Below are positions 27,250-35,481 of a stretch of 51,439 nt of DNA, in pieces; the stretch's first letter is position 1; each line of letters starts with the position of its first letter. The notes beneath the pieces were generated by a model, which saw nothing but the letters and a program-made list of their open reading frames with translations, searched no databases and was not told the origin of the DNA. The position numbers and the translations under genes were made by a program. The DNA is taken from NCBI GenBank assembly GCA_964626565.1, contig CAZVFX010000046.1, positions 1-51,439 on the forward strand, in the 5' to 3' direction. The stretch is from CAZVFX01 sp964626565. Lineage in GTDB: Bacteria > Myxococcota_A > UBA9042 > CAIXZC01.

Positions 27250-30200
27250 CGTGTGGCCTGGTGGCGGTGTGGGCATGTGCCTGTTCCGGCGGGGTGGATA
27301 CCGTGCTGGTGGACCAGTGGTCTGAGGACGCAGCGGTTGAAGAGGTCGCGGCTGAAGTGACGCTGCAGGAGGTGGCGTTGCCGGAGGCGGTTGAGGAGTT
27401 GGAGGCCTGGTCGCCGGTGGAGGTGGAGGTGCTGGAGGTGGGGACGGAACCCGGCGGATTCGGGTATCCGTGTGATTCCCCCGACTCCTGCAATTCCGGC
27501 TTCTGCATCGACACGCCGGAAGGGAAAGAGTGCACCATCACCTGCATGGACGAATGCCCGGAAGCGTTCGAATGCGCGCTCCACGAGCCGAGTCTTCCCG
27601 ACCAGATCTACATTTGTGCGCCGGCGCACCTGATTCTTTGCAAACCGTGCACCTTGAATGTGGATTGCCTCACCGGTGGTGCGGACGTGGGCGCGGTGTG
27701 CGCGGCGTACGGCGAAGGTGGCAACTTCTGCGCCACTCCCTGCTCCGGTGCCGACGACTGCCCCGAACCGTACGACTGCGTCCAGACCGCGGACGTTACC
27801 GGCAACGAAGTAGAGGTCTGCTTGCACCAGGAGGAGCCGGGCTGCGGCGACTGCAACCAGTTGTTCGCGGACGAGGGTGCGTGGACCACCTGCTACGTCG
27901 AGAACCAGTGGGGTTCCTGCGACGGTGAGCGCCAGTGCACCGCACAAGGGCTAACCGATTGCGATGCGCCCGAGCCGGCCATGGAGGAGTGCAACGGAAT
28001 AGATGACGACTGCGACGGCGAAGCGGACGAGCAGACCGGTGGCGGCGAGTGCTTCCTGAGTAACGATTTTGGTGTTTGCAAAGGGGTCTACAGTTGCAAG
28101 GACGGCATGCAGGCGTGCGAAGGGGCAGACCCCCAGCCCGAGGCGTGCGATGGCCAGGATAACAACTGCAACGGTCAGACCGACGAGGATTTCCCCGACC
28201 TCGATGAGGATGGGGTGGCCGACTGCATGGAAACGGACAAGGACGGCGACGGGGTAGAGGACTATCAGGATAACTGCCCGTACGACCACAACCCTTCCCA
28301 GGACGACTTCGACCTGGATACGGCAGGGGACGTGTGCGACCCGGACGACGATAACGACATGGTGGCCGATGAAGATGACTGTCAGCCCTACGTCTCCGCG
28401 GTCTTTCCCGGTGCGGTGGAGCAGTGCAACGGCGTGGACGACAACTGCAACATCCTGGTGGATGAAGGTTTTAACGACAACGACAACGACGGCCTGAAGG
28501 ATTGTGCGGACACCGATGATGATAACGACGGTTTTGTGGATGATCTCGACTGCGCCCCGCTCGACCCGTCTGTGCATCCGGAGGCCGCCGAGTTGTGCGA
28601 CGGCGAGGACAACAACTGCGACGACGATGTGGACGAGGGTTTTCCGGACACCGATGGTGACGGGGACCCCGACTGCCTGGACGATGATGTCGACCAGGAC
28701 GGGGTAGACAACGACGACGACAACTGCCCCGTCGATGCCAATTCCAACCAGGAGGACCAGGACCTGGATGGCCAGGGCGACGCGTGCGACGGCGACGTGG
28801 ATGGCGATGGCATCGGCAACGCGCTGGACAACTGCCCGGGGCTGTTCAACCCGATGCAGGGGGATGGGGACGGCGATGGAGCGGGCGACGCGTGCGACGC
28901 GGACGCCGACGGCGACGGCGTTGACGACAGCGCGGATAATTGTGTTGGTGTGAAAAACCCGGGGCAGGAGGATCTTGACGATGATGGCCTGGGGGATGTG
29001 TGCGACGATGACGACGACGGGGACAATGTCCCGGACGCCTCGGACAACTGTCCCATGACGCCGAATCCAGCCCAGGAAGATTCAGACTTTGACGGCAAGG
29101 GAGACGCGTGTGAAGACGATATTGATGGAGACTTCATCCCCGACACTGCGGATAATTGTGTTGGCGTAAAGAACCCGGGGCAGGAGGATCTGGACCAGGA
29201 TGGTGTTGGTGACGCGTGCGACGATGACGACGACGGTGATTCCGTACCCGACAGTCTGGACAACTGCGCCGGCGTGGAGAATACAGGCCAGGAGGATTTG
29301 GATCAGGACGGCCTGGGGGATGTTTGCGACACCGACATTGATGGGGACGGCATTGCCAACGGCCTGGACAACTGCGTCGAGCAGTTCAACCCGCCGCAGT
29401 TTGATTTGGACGGTGATGGGGAAGGGGATGTATGCGACTCCGACGCCGATGGCGACGGCGTGGACGACAGCGAGGACAATTGTGTTGGTGTGAAGAACGG
29501 GCAGGAGGACCTGGACGACGATGGTTTAGGGGATGCCTGCGACGACGATATCGACGGCGACGGAGACTTGAACCTGAAGGACTGCGAGCCCCACGACCCG
29601 GCAATTCACAAGGGTGCGGATGAGCTATGTGACGGCATCGACAACAACTGCAACAACCTGGTGGACGAGGGTTTTAACGATAACGACAGCGATGGTTTGA
29701 AGGACTGTGTGGACGCGGATGACGACAACGACGGCGACCCGGACGACACCGACTGTGCGTCATTGGATCCGGACATCCATGTTGGGGCGGGTGAAAAATG
29801 CAACGGTCTGGATGACGATTGCAACGGCGCGGTTGATGAAGGGTTGGGCCTGCTTGCCTGCGGTCTGGGCGAGTGCGAGCACTCGGTGGAGGCTTGCGCT
29901 GACGGCCAGTTGCAATTCTGCAACCCGTATGAGGGGGCAGGGCCCGAGGAGTGTGACGGCCTGGACAACAACTGTGACGGGGAGATTGATGAGGGGTTCC
30001 CGGACCTGGACGGTGACGGTGTGTTGGACTGTCTGGACCTAGACGACGATGGAGACGGGACGGAGGACGCCCTGGACAACTGTCCGGCGTTGGCCAACGA
30101 GGGGCAGGAGAACTTTGACGGGGATGAGATGGGGGACGCGTGCGACCCTGACGATGACGATGATGGTGAGCCGGACCTTCTGGACTGCGAGCCGCTCAAC

Positions 30201-31547
30201 GGAGGGGTCTCGCATCTTGCGACGGAAGCGTGCAACGGGTTCGACGACGACTGCGACGGTCTGGTTGACGAGGCTGGTGCGCTGGCGTGTGTGAACTACT
30301 ATCTTGACCTTGACGAGGACGGATTCGGCGCGCTTGGGGGCGGCGAAAAATGCTTGTGTGAGGCGGATGACCTGTATACCGCGTTGGAGGCCGGCGATTG
30401 CGAACCGCTGAATGCAGACGTTTATCCGGGGGCGGAAGAAGTGTGCAACGGTCTGGATGACAACTGCGATGGGGAGGTGGACGAGGGGGCCGACGATTTC
30501 GACGAGGACGGCATTGCGGACTGTGTGGACCCGGACGTCGATGGTGATGATGTGGTTGACGTGGTGGACAACTGCCTGTTGCTGGCCAATCCGGGGCAGG
30601 AGAACCTGGATGGGGACGACCTGGGCGATGCGTGCGACCCGGACAAGGACGGCGACGGGGTGGAGCCGCCCGCGGATTGTGACGACGAGGACGGCGAGAT
30701 CTATCCCGGGCAGGAGGACGTCCTCGATGGCATCGACAACGATTGCGATGACCAGATCGATGAGGATTTTCACCCAACGTCCTGCAAGACTCTACTTGAA
30801 GCCGCGCCCGGAACTGCTTCGGGCACTTACTCTCTGGACCCGGACTCCAACGGGCCGGTGGAAGCGTTCCAGGCGTATTGCGACATGGAGACCGCGGGGG
30901 GAGGGTGGACGCTGGCGGGGAAATTCTCCAACGCGGACGCCAAGCAGTGGATCGATGCGAAGAGCAGGTGGACCGGGAGTGAAACGTTGGGAGATGCCTC
31001 GACGTTGGCCGCGGACGTGGACGCAAAATCCAAGGCGTGGTCCACGGTGACCGCGGCTGAGTTCATGTTCACCGACACCGACGACCCGGGGAAATACATG
31101 ATGACCACGGACAATTGCGTCGGTGGCGGTACCCTGAGTGCGTTCTTCACCACGCATCTGGCCGCGTATCCGCAGGTGGGCAACTACCAGAAGAAATGCA
31201 GCATCTCCAAAACCTATGCGCAATCGCCGCACTGGATGGCCGAGCCAGATTGGAACGGTCAGCACCAGGGGTCCGGGGATCTGGGTCCCAACCAGGGCTA
31301 CATCCTGTTCGGCAATTCCGATCCTGGGCCGGACACGGGCGCAGTGATTTCGGGGTATGCAACGACCATCACCGAGGCGGACTGCGGCCTGGGAGTGGAC
31401 GAAGAACTCAACGGCGGCGGCGGGTGCAGCGACGGCTTCTGCACCACAGGCCATGCGCAAGACCTGGGTGGGCCCACGAGCTGTGGTTATGACGACGCCC
31501 AGTGCCAGAGCGAGTATCCGGAAACTGTCTATCTCTGGATCCGGTAG
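27237..31547 (+). CDS. Large lipoprotein with MopE-like and TSP3 repeats and fibrinogen-like C-terminus
   Basis: A 1436-aa exported protein. The signal peptide ends in a Cys-rich lipobox region (VWACACSGG; Cys14 or Cys16). A Cys-rich domain (~75-250) precedes many alternating modules: MopE-type metal-binding motifs (CNGIDDDCDGEADE, CNGVDDNCN, and variants) and thrombospondin-type-3 calcium repeats (DNCP ... DxDGDGxGDxCD). From residue ~1180 a fibrinogen-C-terminal-like domain begins (SCKTLLEAAPGTASGTYSL, AYCDMETAGGGWTL) and ends in a region with paired cysteines. This combination suggests a surface adhesin that binds metal ions and glycans. The ATG at 27237 has SD GGGAGGAA; an in-frame upstream GTG (27225) is less likely. 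The kinase might modify or regulate this protein (inference). Confidence 0.88.
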   Translation: MRIVACGLVAVWACACSGGVDTVLVDQWSEDAAVEEVAAEVTLQEVALPEAVEELEAWSPVEVEVLEVGTEPGGFGYPCDSPDSCNSGFCIDTPEGKECTITCMDECPEAFECALHEPSLPDQIYICAPAHLILCKPCTLNVDCLTGGADVGAVCAAYGEGGNFCATPCSGADDCPEPYDCVQTADVTGNEVEVCLHQEEPGCGDCNQLFADEGAWTTCYVENQWGSCDGERQCTAQGLTDCDAPEPAMEECNGIDDDCDGEADEQTGGGECFLSNDFGVCKGVYSCKDGMQACEGADPQPEACDGQDNNCNGQTDEDFPDLDEDGVADCMETDKDGDGVEDYQDNCPYDHNPSQDDFDLDTAGDVCDPDDDNDMVADEDDCQPYVSAVFPGAVEQCNGVDDNCNILVDEGFNDNDNDGLKDCADTDDDNDGFVDDLDCAPLDPSVHPEAAELCDGEDNNCDDDVDEGFPDTDGDGDPDCLDDDVDQDGVDNDDDNCPVDANSNQEDQDLDGQGDACDGDVDGDGIGNALDNCPGLFNPMQGDGDGDGAGDACDADADGDGVDDSADNCVGVKNPGQEDLDDDGLGDVCDDDDDGDNVPDASDNCPMTPNPAQEDSDFDGKGDACEDDIDGDFIPDTADNCVGVKNPGQEDLDQDGVGDACDDDDDGDSVPDSLDNCAGVENTGQEDLDQDGLGDVCDTDIDGDGIANGLDNCVEQFNPPQFDLDGDGEGDVCDSDADGDGVDDSEDNCVGVKNGQEDLDDDGLGDACDDDIDGDGDLNLKDCEPHDPAIHKGADELCDGIDNNCNNLVDEGFNDNDSDGLKDCVDADDDNDGDPDDTDCASLDPDIHVGAGEKCNGLDDDCNGAVDEGLGLLACGLGECEHSVEACADGQLQFCNPYEGAGPEECDGLDNNCDGEIDEGFPDLDGDGVLDCLDLDDDGDGTEDALDNCPALANEGQENFDGDEMGDACDPDDDDDGEPDLLDCEPLNGGVSHLATEACNGFDDDCDGLVDEAGALACVNYYLDLDEDGFGALGGGEKCLCEADDLYTALEAGDCEPLNADVYPGAEEVCNGLDDNCDGEVDEGADDFDEDGIADCVDPDVDGDDVVDVVDNCLLLANPGQENLDGDDLGDACDPDKDGDGVEPPADCDDEDGEIYPGQEDVLDGIDNDCDDQIDEDFHPTSCKTLLEAAPGTASGTYSLDPDSNGPVEAFQAYCDMETAGGGWTLAGKFSNADAKQWIDAKSRWTGSETLGDASTLAADVDAKSKAWSTVTAAEFMFTDTDDPGKYMMTTDNCVGGGTLSAFFTTHLAAYPQVGNYQKKCSISKTYAQSPHWMAEPDWNGQHQGSGDLGPNQGYILFGNSDPGPDTGAVISGYATTITEADCGLGVDEELNGGGGCSDGFCTTGHAQDLGGPTSCGYDDAQCQSEYPETVYLWIR

Positions 31548-31556
31548 GGCGAACAG

Positions 31557-32087
31557 ATGTGTTGGCGAACCATGGCTGCGATGTTGGCTGTTCTCGCCTG
31601 TGCGTGGGGCTGTGACCGCGCCCCCCAGGTTGATTTCTCCGTTGACAAAGTCGCGTTGGTGACGGAGTTGGGTACTGGTGATTTGTCGTCAGTGTGGACC
31701 GAGACGTTCGCAGCAGTTCGAAAAGTGATCGGTCATGAAGAACGATGCAAGCTGAAGGCGATCTCCGCCCGTTTCTCCGGCGACGGCGATTTCAAGACGT
31801 GTGAAGCTGTGCGAAAGCGGTGCTTGAATGGCCCGGAGGTGCGGCTGCGCGCGGCCGACCACCGAGACATCCGGGACCTTGCAGGAGAGCACTGTGCGGC
31901 AGCGGTGGGGGAAGTTGAGGCGTGCCTCAACGACGCGCTGAAGAATCTCAGTTCGGGAATCAGGTCTATCGGATGTGCCAGCGAACCTGCCGTAATCGAT
32001 CACAAACTCCAGGTGCCCGAGTCGTGCCGGGCCATCGAAAGCCGATGCATAATGCCTGTACTCACCGCCTATTTCACTCCTAACTGA
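31557..32087 (+). CDS. Small hypothetical lipoprotein
   Basis: A 176-aa protein with a lipoprotein-type signal (AMLAVLACAWGC). The mature part contains eight Cys residues, regularly spaced in helical segments (HEERCKLK, FKTCEAVRKRC, GEHCAAAV, EVEACLNDAL), which suggests disulphides. No known family recognised. It starts 9 bp after the large lipoprotein gene and is probably the last gene of the kinase operon. ATG 31557 and ATG 31572 are both possible; no strong SD is visible. Confidence 0.65.
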   Translation: MCWRTMAAMLAVLACAWGCDRAPQVDFSVDKVALVTELGTGDLSSVWTETFAAVRKVIGHEERCKLKAISARFSGDGDFKTCEAVRKRCLNGPEVRLRAADHRDIRDLAGEHCAAAVGEVEACLNDALKNLSSGIRSIGCASEPAVIDHKLQVPESCRAIESRCIMPVLTAYFTPN

Positions 32088-32136
32088 GCTAGTCAAGCAG
32101 CACAGGGGTGGCTACGGCCGCGTCGGTATTTTATAC

Positions 32137-32200
32137 TTGACAGGGGGTCGTGCATCGGGCAGCCTTGGTGGTGAAAAATACCAACCCGGTCGGTTTGGTA
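32137..32200 (+). promoter_or_regulatory. Upstream control region of the first two-CW gene, with inverted repeat
   Basis: TTGACA at 32137-32142 is followed by an inverted repeat TACCAA (32179-32184), a 10-nt spacer and TTGGTA (32195-32200). A closely similar arrangement precedes the paralogous gene at 32823. No clear -10 lies 16-18 bp after TTGACA, so the promoter type is uncertain. The inverted repeat is a plausible operator. Confidence 0.4.
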
Positions 32201-32251
32201 GTGGGCCCTTCGGAGTGGGATGAAACCGGGGTAAATTGGGAGGCGTAAATC

Positions 32252-32566
32252 ATGGCCAGAAAGATGGATTGCTGGGATTTCAAGGCCTGCGGCAGAGAGC
32301 CCGGCGGAGCGAAAGTGGCTGAATTCGGTGTGTGTCCGGCCGCGACCGACACTGCTTGCGACGGTCTGAACGACGGAAACAATGCCGGCCGGATCTGCTG
32401 GGCGGTGAGCGGGACCTTCTGCGGCGGCGCCGTGCAGGGGAACTTCGCCCAGAAGGAGCTGTCCTGCATGAACTGTGATTTCTACAAGCGGGTGCAGGCG
32501 GAGCAGGGTACCGCCAGCTTTGTGCTCCTCATGCCAGGTCAGAAATACCGGCCCTCCCGAAGGTAA
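32252..32566 (+). CDS. Two-CW domain protein (first paralogue)
   Basis: A 104-aa soluble protein with no signal peptide. It has two Cys-Trp dipeptides (residues 7-8 and 49-50) and further cysteines at 13, 28, 57, 72 and 75; the last two form a CxxC motif (SCMNCDFYK). This matches the small two-CW family of Deltaproteobacteria, which also occurs fused to chemotaxis receptors; its biochemical role is unknown, and metal or cofactor binding by the cysteines is plausible. SD GGGAGG lies about 9 nt upstream. It is ~72% identical by eye to the protein encoded at 32823. Confidence 0.85.
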   Translation: MARKMDCWDFKACGREPGGAKVAEFGVCPAATDTACDGLNDGNNAGRICWAVSGTFCGGAVQGNFAQKELSCMNCDFYKRVQAEQGTASFVLLMPGQKYRPSRR

Positions 32567-32629
32567 CCTGTCGTCCCCAAATCTCTTTCGAATACTCACA
32601 TCAAGTATCCCCGCCGTCTTTCCTCACAG

Positions 32630-32648
32630 CCGCCGGAACAGTCGGCGG
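32630..32648. terminator. Possible GC-rich hairpin after the first two-CW gene
   Basis: CCGCCG (32630-32635) and CGGCGG (32643-32648) can pair around a 7-nt loop. No T-run follows, so it could be a weak terminator, an mRNA stability element or chance. Confidence 0.2.
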
Positions 32649-32700
32649 AGCAGTGGTGAGCCGACCTCCGTCGGCGCCTGCTGAATGCCACTCTTTTTGC

Positions 32701-32763
32701 TTGACAGCCCAGTGGTCGTGCGGCACTCTGTAAGGGCAAAATACCAATCAGGTCGACTTTGTA
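32701..32763 (+). promoter_or_regulatory. Upstream control region of the second two-CW gene, with inverted repeat
   Basis: TTGACA at 32701-32706, then TACCAA (32742-32747), a 10-nt spacer and TTTGTA (32758-32763; one mismatch to a perfect inverted repeat). The distance from TTGACA to TACCAA is 41 bp, against 42 bp upstream of the first paralogue, and the flanking AAAATACCAA block is identical. This supports a shared regulatory site. Confidence 0.4.
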
Positions 32764-32822
32764 GGAAGTAAGCTAACGACCTTTGGCCGGGCGGGTGTTG
32801 TGCCCAAACAGAGGGGAAAGAG

Positions 32823-33137
32823 ATGGTCAGCAAGATGGATTGTTGGGAATTCAAAGCCTGTGGTCGTGAGCCCGGCGGATCGAAAGTGGCGGAATTCGGC
32901 GTATGCCCCGCGGCTGTCGACGAGTCAAGCGAAGGTCTGAATGGGGGCTCCATGGGCGGAAGGATCTGTTGGGCGGTGACCGGCACTTTCTGTGGCGGCA
33001 AGGTCCAGGGGAGCTTTGCAGCCAAGGAGCTGTCGTGTATGAACTGCGACTTCTACAAGAAGGTCCAGGCTGAAGAGGGAACCGCCAATTTCATTTTGCT
33101 CAAGCCCGGGCAGCGGTATCGGCCGGCCAGTAAGTAG
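32823..33137 (+). CDS. Two-CW domain protein (second paralogue)
   Basis: A 104-aa paralogue of the product encoded at 32252, collinear without gaps. It conserves both CW dipeptides and the seven shared cysteines (7, 13, 28, 49, 57, 72, 75) but lacks Cys36 of the first copy, so the latter is probably not essential. The most divergent stretch is residues 32-46. SD GAGGGGAAAG precedes the ATG. It lies 166 bp upstream of the Cache-channel gene; a functional link to that receptor is suggested by family association with sensory proteins but is not shown. Confidence 0.85.
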   Translation: MVSKMDCWEFKACGREPGGSKVAEFGVCPAAVDESSEGLNGGSMGGRICWAVTGTFCGGKVQGSFAAKELSCMNCDFYKKVQAEEGTANFILLKPGQRYRPASK

Positions 33138-33181
33138 GCCAACTCTCGGCATCTCATCTTGACCCTCGGGTCTGCTAGTGC

Positions 33182-33211
33182 TTGATCCCTGGTCCTTTTC
33201 GGTGCTATTTT
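33182..33211 (+). promoter_or_regulatory. Candidate promoter of the Cache-channel operon
   Basis: TTGATC (33182-33187), an 18-bp spacer and TATTTT (33206-33211). The predicted transcript start is near 33218, about 85 nt before the preferred ATG at 33304. Confidence 0.35.
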
Positions 33212-33303
33212 CACTATCAGCGGTGTTCTAAATCAGTGTGGAGATTTTCTGCCTCCTCCGTTCAGGGCTACTTTCCTGCGGAGCGGGTCGGAAGGGAGCT
33301 GGT

Positions 33304-35481
33304 ATGCGGAACAGTTTTGTGCAGTATATGCTGGCGTCTGTCTTCCTGGTGAGTTGCGTTGCGGCTGTAGCGATCAGCCGCGGTTACGTCGGGGACCGGG
33401 ACGACGCAGAGAGAAAGGCGCAAGCGGATGCGATGAAGGAAGCGAAGCGCGCGGCGGGCGAAGTAAACGCAGACTTCGAAAAGCTGAAATCTGTAGCGAC
33501 TTCGGTGGCCCACGACCTCTCCATCAGCAAACTCAACATCAACGGCGTCAAAGCTCGCCTGACAGCGGAGCGAGTGCGGTCTCCGGCCATTTACGGTCTT
33601 GGGGTTGCCTACGTCCCTACCGTCGATGAAAAGGATGTCAGGGACGACTCCAGATTGTACGCATATCCGGAGGAGGCCGGCCCCGTCCAGAAGGAGAATC
33701 TTCTTCCCATCTACTCCACTCCTTTCTTTCATACCGATTCGTTGAGCGGCGAGCAGACTCCTACCGGCCGCGTCTTCGTCGACTACTCAAACGGGGGGAT
33801 CAGGGACCTCATGGCCGGCCTGCAGTTGGGCAAGTCCGGATACGGGTTCATACTGGACCGGTCCGGCCTCTTCGTCGCCCACCCCGTCAAGCAATATGTC
33901 AACACGCGAATGACGATCTTCGACCTGGCGGACCGGTTGGGCTCCAGGGAGCTGTCGGAAGTGGGTCGAAAATCCAGAGACGGGGACTCGGGCGAAGTGG
34001 AGTGGGACAACGCGGCCACGGGCGAAGAGTCGTGGGTCTTCTACGAGCCGATACCCTCGACCGGGTGGTCACTGGTTGTGGTCTTCATGAAGGACGACAT
34101 CGCCATCGATCTGGAGGAGCAGCGCCAGAAGTTGATGTGGTTGAGTGTCTGGCTCGTCCTGCTGGTCATCTCCGCCGGCGGTTTGGTCTTCCGGGTGCAC
34201 CTGGGCGGTGCCCGGCACTTGTGGGGCGGCATGACGGTATTTGTCCTGGCGCTGGTGGGAGGCATCGCATTTGTGTGGTACCTGACCCTTACCTTTCCGA
34301 CTCCTCAGGACCAGCGCACAACCCGTGTGGTGGACCGCAGCTCCTTAGGTCGGCAGACGGCTGGTTTTGACAGGCGTGCGAAACAGAAGAAGCTGCCGCC
34401 GCCCGTGTATCTTCCAACCGGGCTGTTCATACAGTCGCTGGAGTTTCAGGGGGCCAACAGCGTAAACGTAACCGGTTACTTGTGGCAGAAATACCCTTGC
34501 ATCCGCACTACGGAGAAGGACGACGAACCGGCCGGGCCGTGCAAAACTCCGTGCAGCCGGGAACAGGGCTGTTCACTGCATCGCGGCGTCTTGCTCCCCG
34601 ACGCCATCGAGGTGAGTCTCTCCAAACCAAACATAGTGAAAGAGGACCCCGGCCATGAGCTGTACCAGTGGGAGTTCAACGGGCGATTCAAAGATGAGAG
34701 CAGGCCGACGCGTTACCCCTTTGATCGTAAGCGGCTGGTCTTGCGCGTGCTGCACCAGGACACCATTAACAATGTGGTCCCGGTTCCGGACCTGGAGTCC
34801 TTCAACTTCACCAATCCCAGTTCCCGGCCCGGCCTCGACCGCGACCTCAAGGTGCCGGGGTGGGAAATCCTGACGAGTGGATTCGGATACAGAACCAAGA
34901 CCTACTACGCCACCATGGGGGTCAAGACCCACATCGACCGCACCGAGACGCCCGAGTTTCACCTGTCCATAGACATGAAGAGGTACTTCCTGAACCCCTT
35001 CGTCTCCCATGTCATCCCGTTGCTGGTGATCATGCTGTTGCTGTTCATTATCAAAATGGCGAACACCCGGGCCGCAGACGCGGTGTTCAAAATCCTGACC
35101 GTCGCGGGTGCGTTCTTCTTTACCGTCATTCTCGCCCACGTGAACTTGCGCAACAGCCTGGCGACTCCGGAGATCGTATACTTCGAGCAGTTCTACTTCA
35201 TCATGTACTTCATTATCTTGTTTGTGGCGGTGAACTCAGTCCTGTTCAGCCGCACGGAGCACCCCCTGGTGCTAATGAGGGAAAACCTCATCGCCAAGCT
35301 GGTGTATTGGCCGATCATCCTGGTGTCGGCCTTTGTGATAACGGTCTCGGTCTTCTATCCTGCTGCGGAGGAGACGGCTGACCCAACCGACGGGTCGGCC
35401 GTGGAAGAGGTGATTTCCGACACTGCCACAGGTAAGGCTCAAGACGCGGGCGAAGAGTCTAGCGAGAGAGGAGCAAAATGA
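33304..35481 (+). CDS. Double-Cache sensor fused to a pentameric ligand-gated ion channel
   Basis: A 725-aa membrane protein. Helix 7-27 leads into a periplasmic double-Cache-like domain (28-276; GYGFILDRSGLFVAHP, GWSLVVVF). Helices 277-296 and 308-329 return the chain to the periplasm. Residues ~365-555 resemble the extracellular beta-sandwich of Cys-loop receptors, including the family YPFD motif (471-474). Four helices follow: M1 562-585 (with Pro572), M2 594-612, M3 627-648 and M4 664-686. The M2-M3 stretch resembles the proton-gated channel GLIC (FIMYFIILFVAVNSV against FMIYLFYFVAVIEV). Asp592 falls at the selectivity position occupied by Glu in GLIC, suggesting cation selectivity (inference). 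The topology is self-consistent: both sensor domains and the C-terminus are periplasmic. An acidic tail (687-725) ends the protein. The ATG at 33304 (SD GGGAG) is preferred over GTG 33238. The gene overlaps the next by 4 bp. Confidence 0.85.
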   Translation: MRNSFVQYMLASVFLVSCVAAVAISRGYVGDRDDAERKAQADAMKEAKRAAGEVNADFEKLKSVATSVAHDLSISKLNINGVKARLTAERVRSPAIYGLGVAYVPTVDEKDVRDDSRLYAYPEEAGPVQKENLLPIYSTPFFHTDSLSGEQTPTGRVFVDYSNGGIRDLMAGLQLGKSGYGFILDRSGLFVAHPVKQYVNTRMTIFDLADRLGSRELSEVGRKSRDGDSGEVEWDNAATGEESWVFYEPIPSTGWSLVVVFMKDDIAIDLEEQRQKLMWLSVWLVLLVISAGGLVFRVHLGGARHLWGGMTVFVLALVGGIAFVWYLTLTFPTPQDQRTTRVVDRSSLGRQTAGFDRRAKQKKLPPPVYLPTGLFIQSLEFQGANSVNVTGYLWQKYPCIRTTEKDDEPAGPCKTPCSREQGCSLHRGVLLPDAIEVSLSKPNIVKEDPGHELYQWEFNGRFKDESRPTRYPFDRKRLVLRVLHQDTINNVVPVPDLESFNFTNPSSRPGLDRDLKVPGWEILTSGFGYRTKTYYATMGVKTHIDRTETPEFHLSIDMKRYFLNPFVSHVIPLLVIMLLLFIIKMANTRAADAVFKILTVAGAFFFTVILAHVNLRNSLATPEIVYFEQFYFIMYFIILFVAVNSVLFSRTEHPLVLMRENLIAKLVYWPIILVSAFVITVSVFYPAAEETADPTDGSAVEEVISDTATGKAQDAGEESSERGAK

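Noticed and set aside
33238..33303. N-terminal extension of the Cache-channel protein from GTG 33238
   Set aside because: It would place 22 extra residues with two Cys before the first membrane helix and has no SD; ATG 33304 has GGGAG at the right distance.
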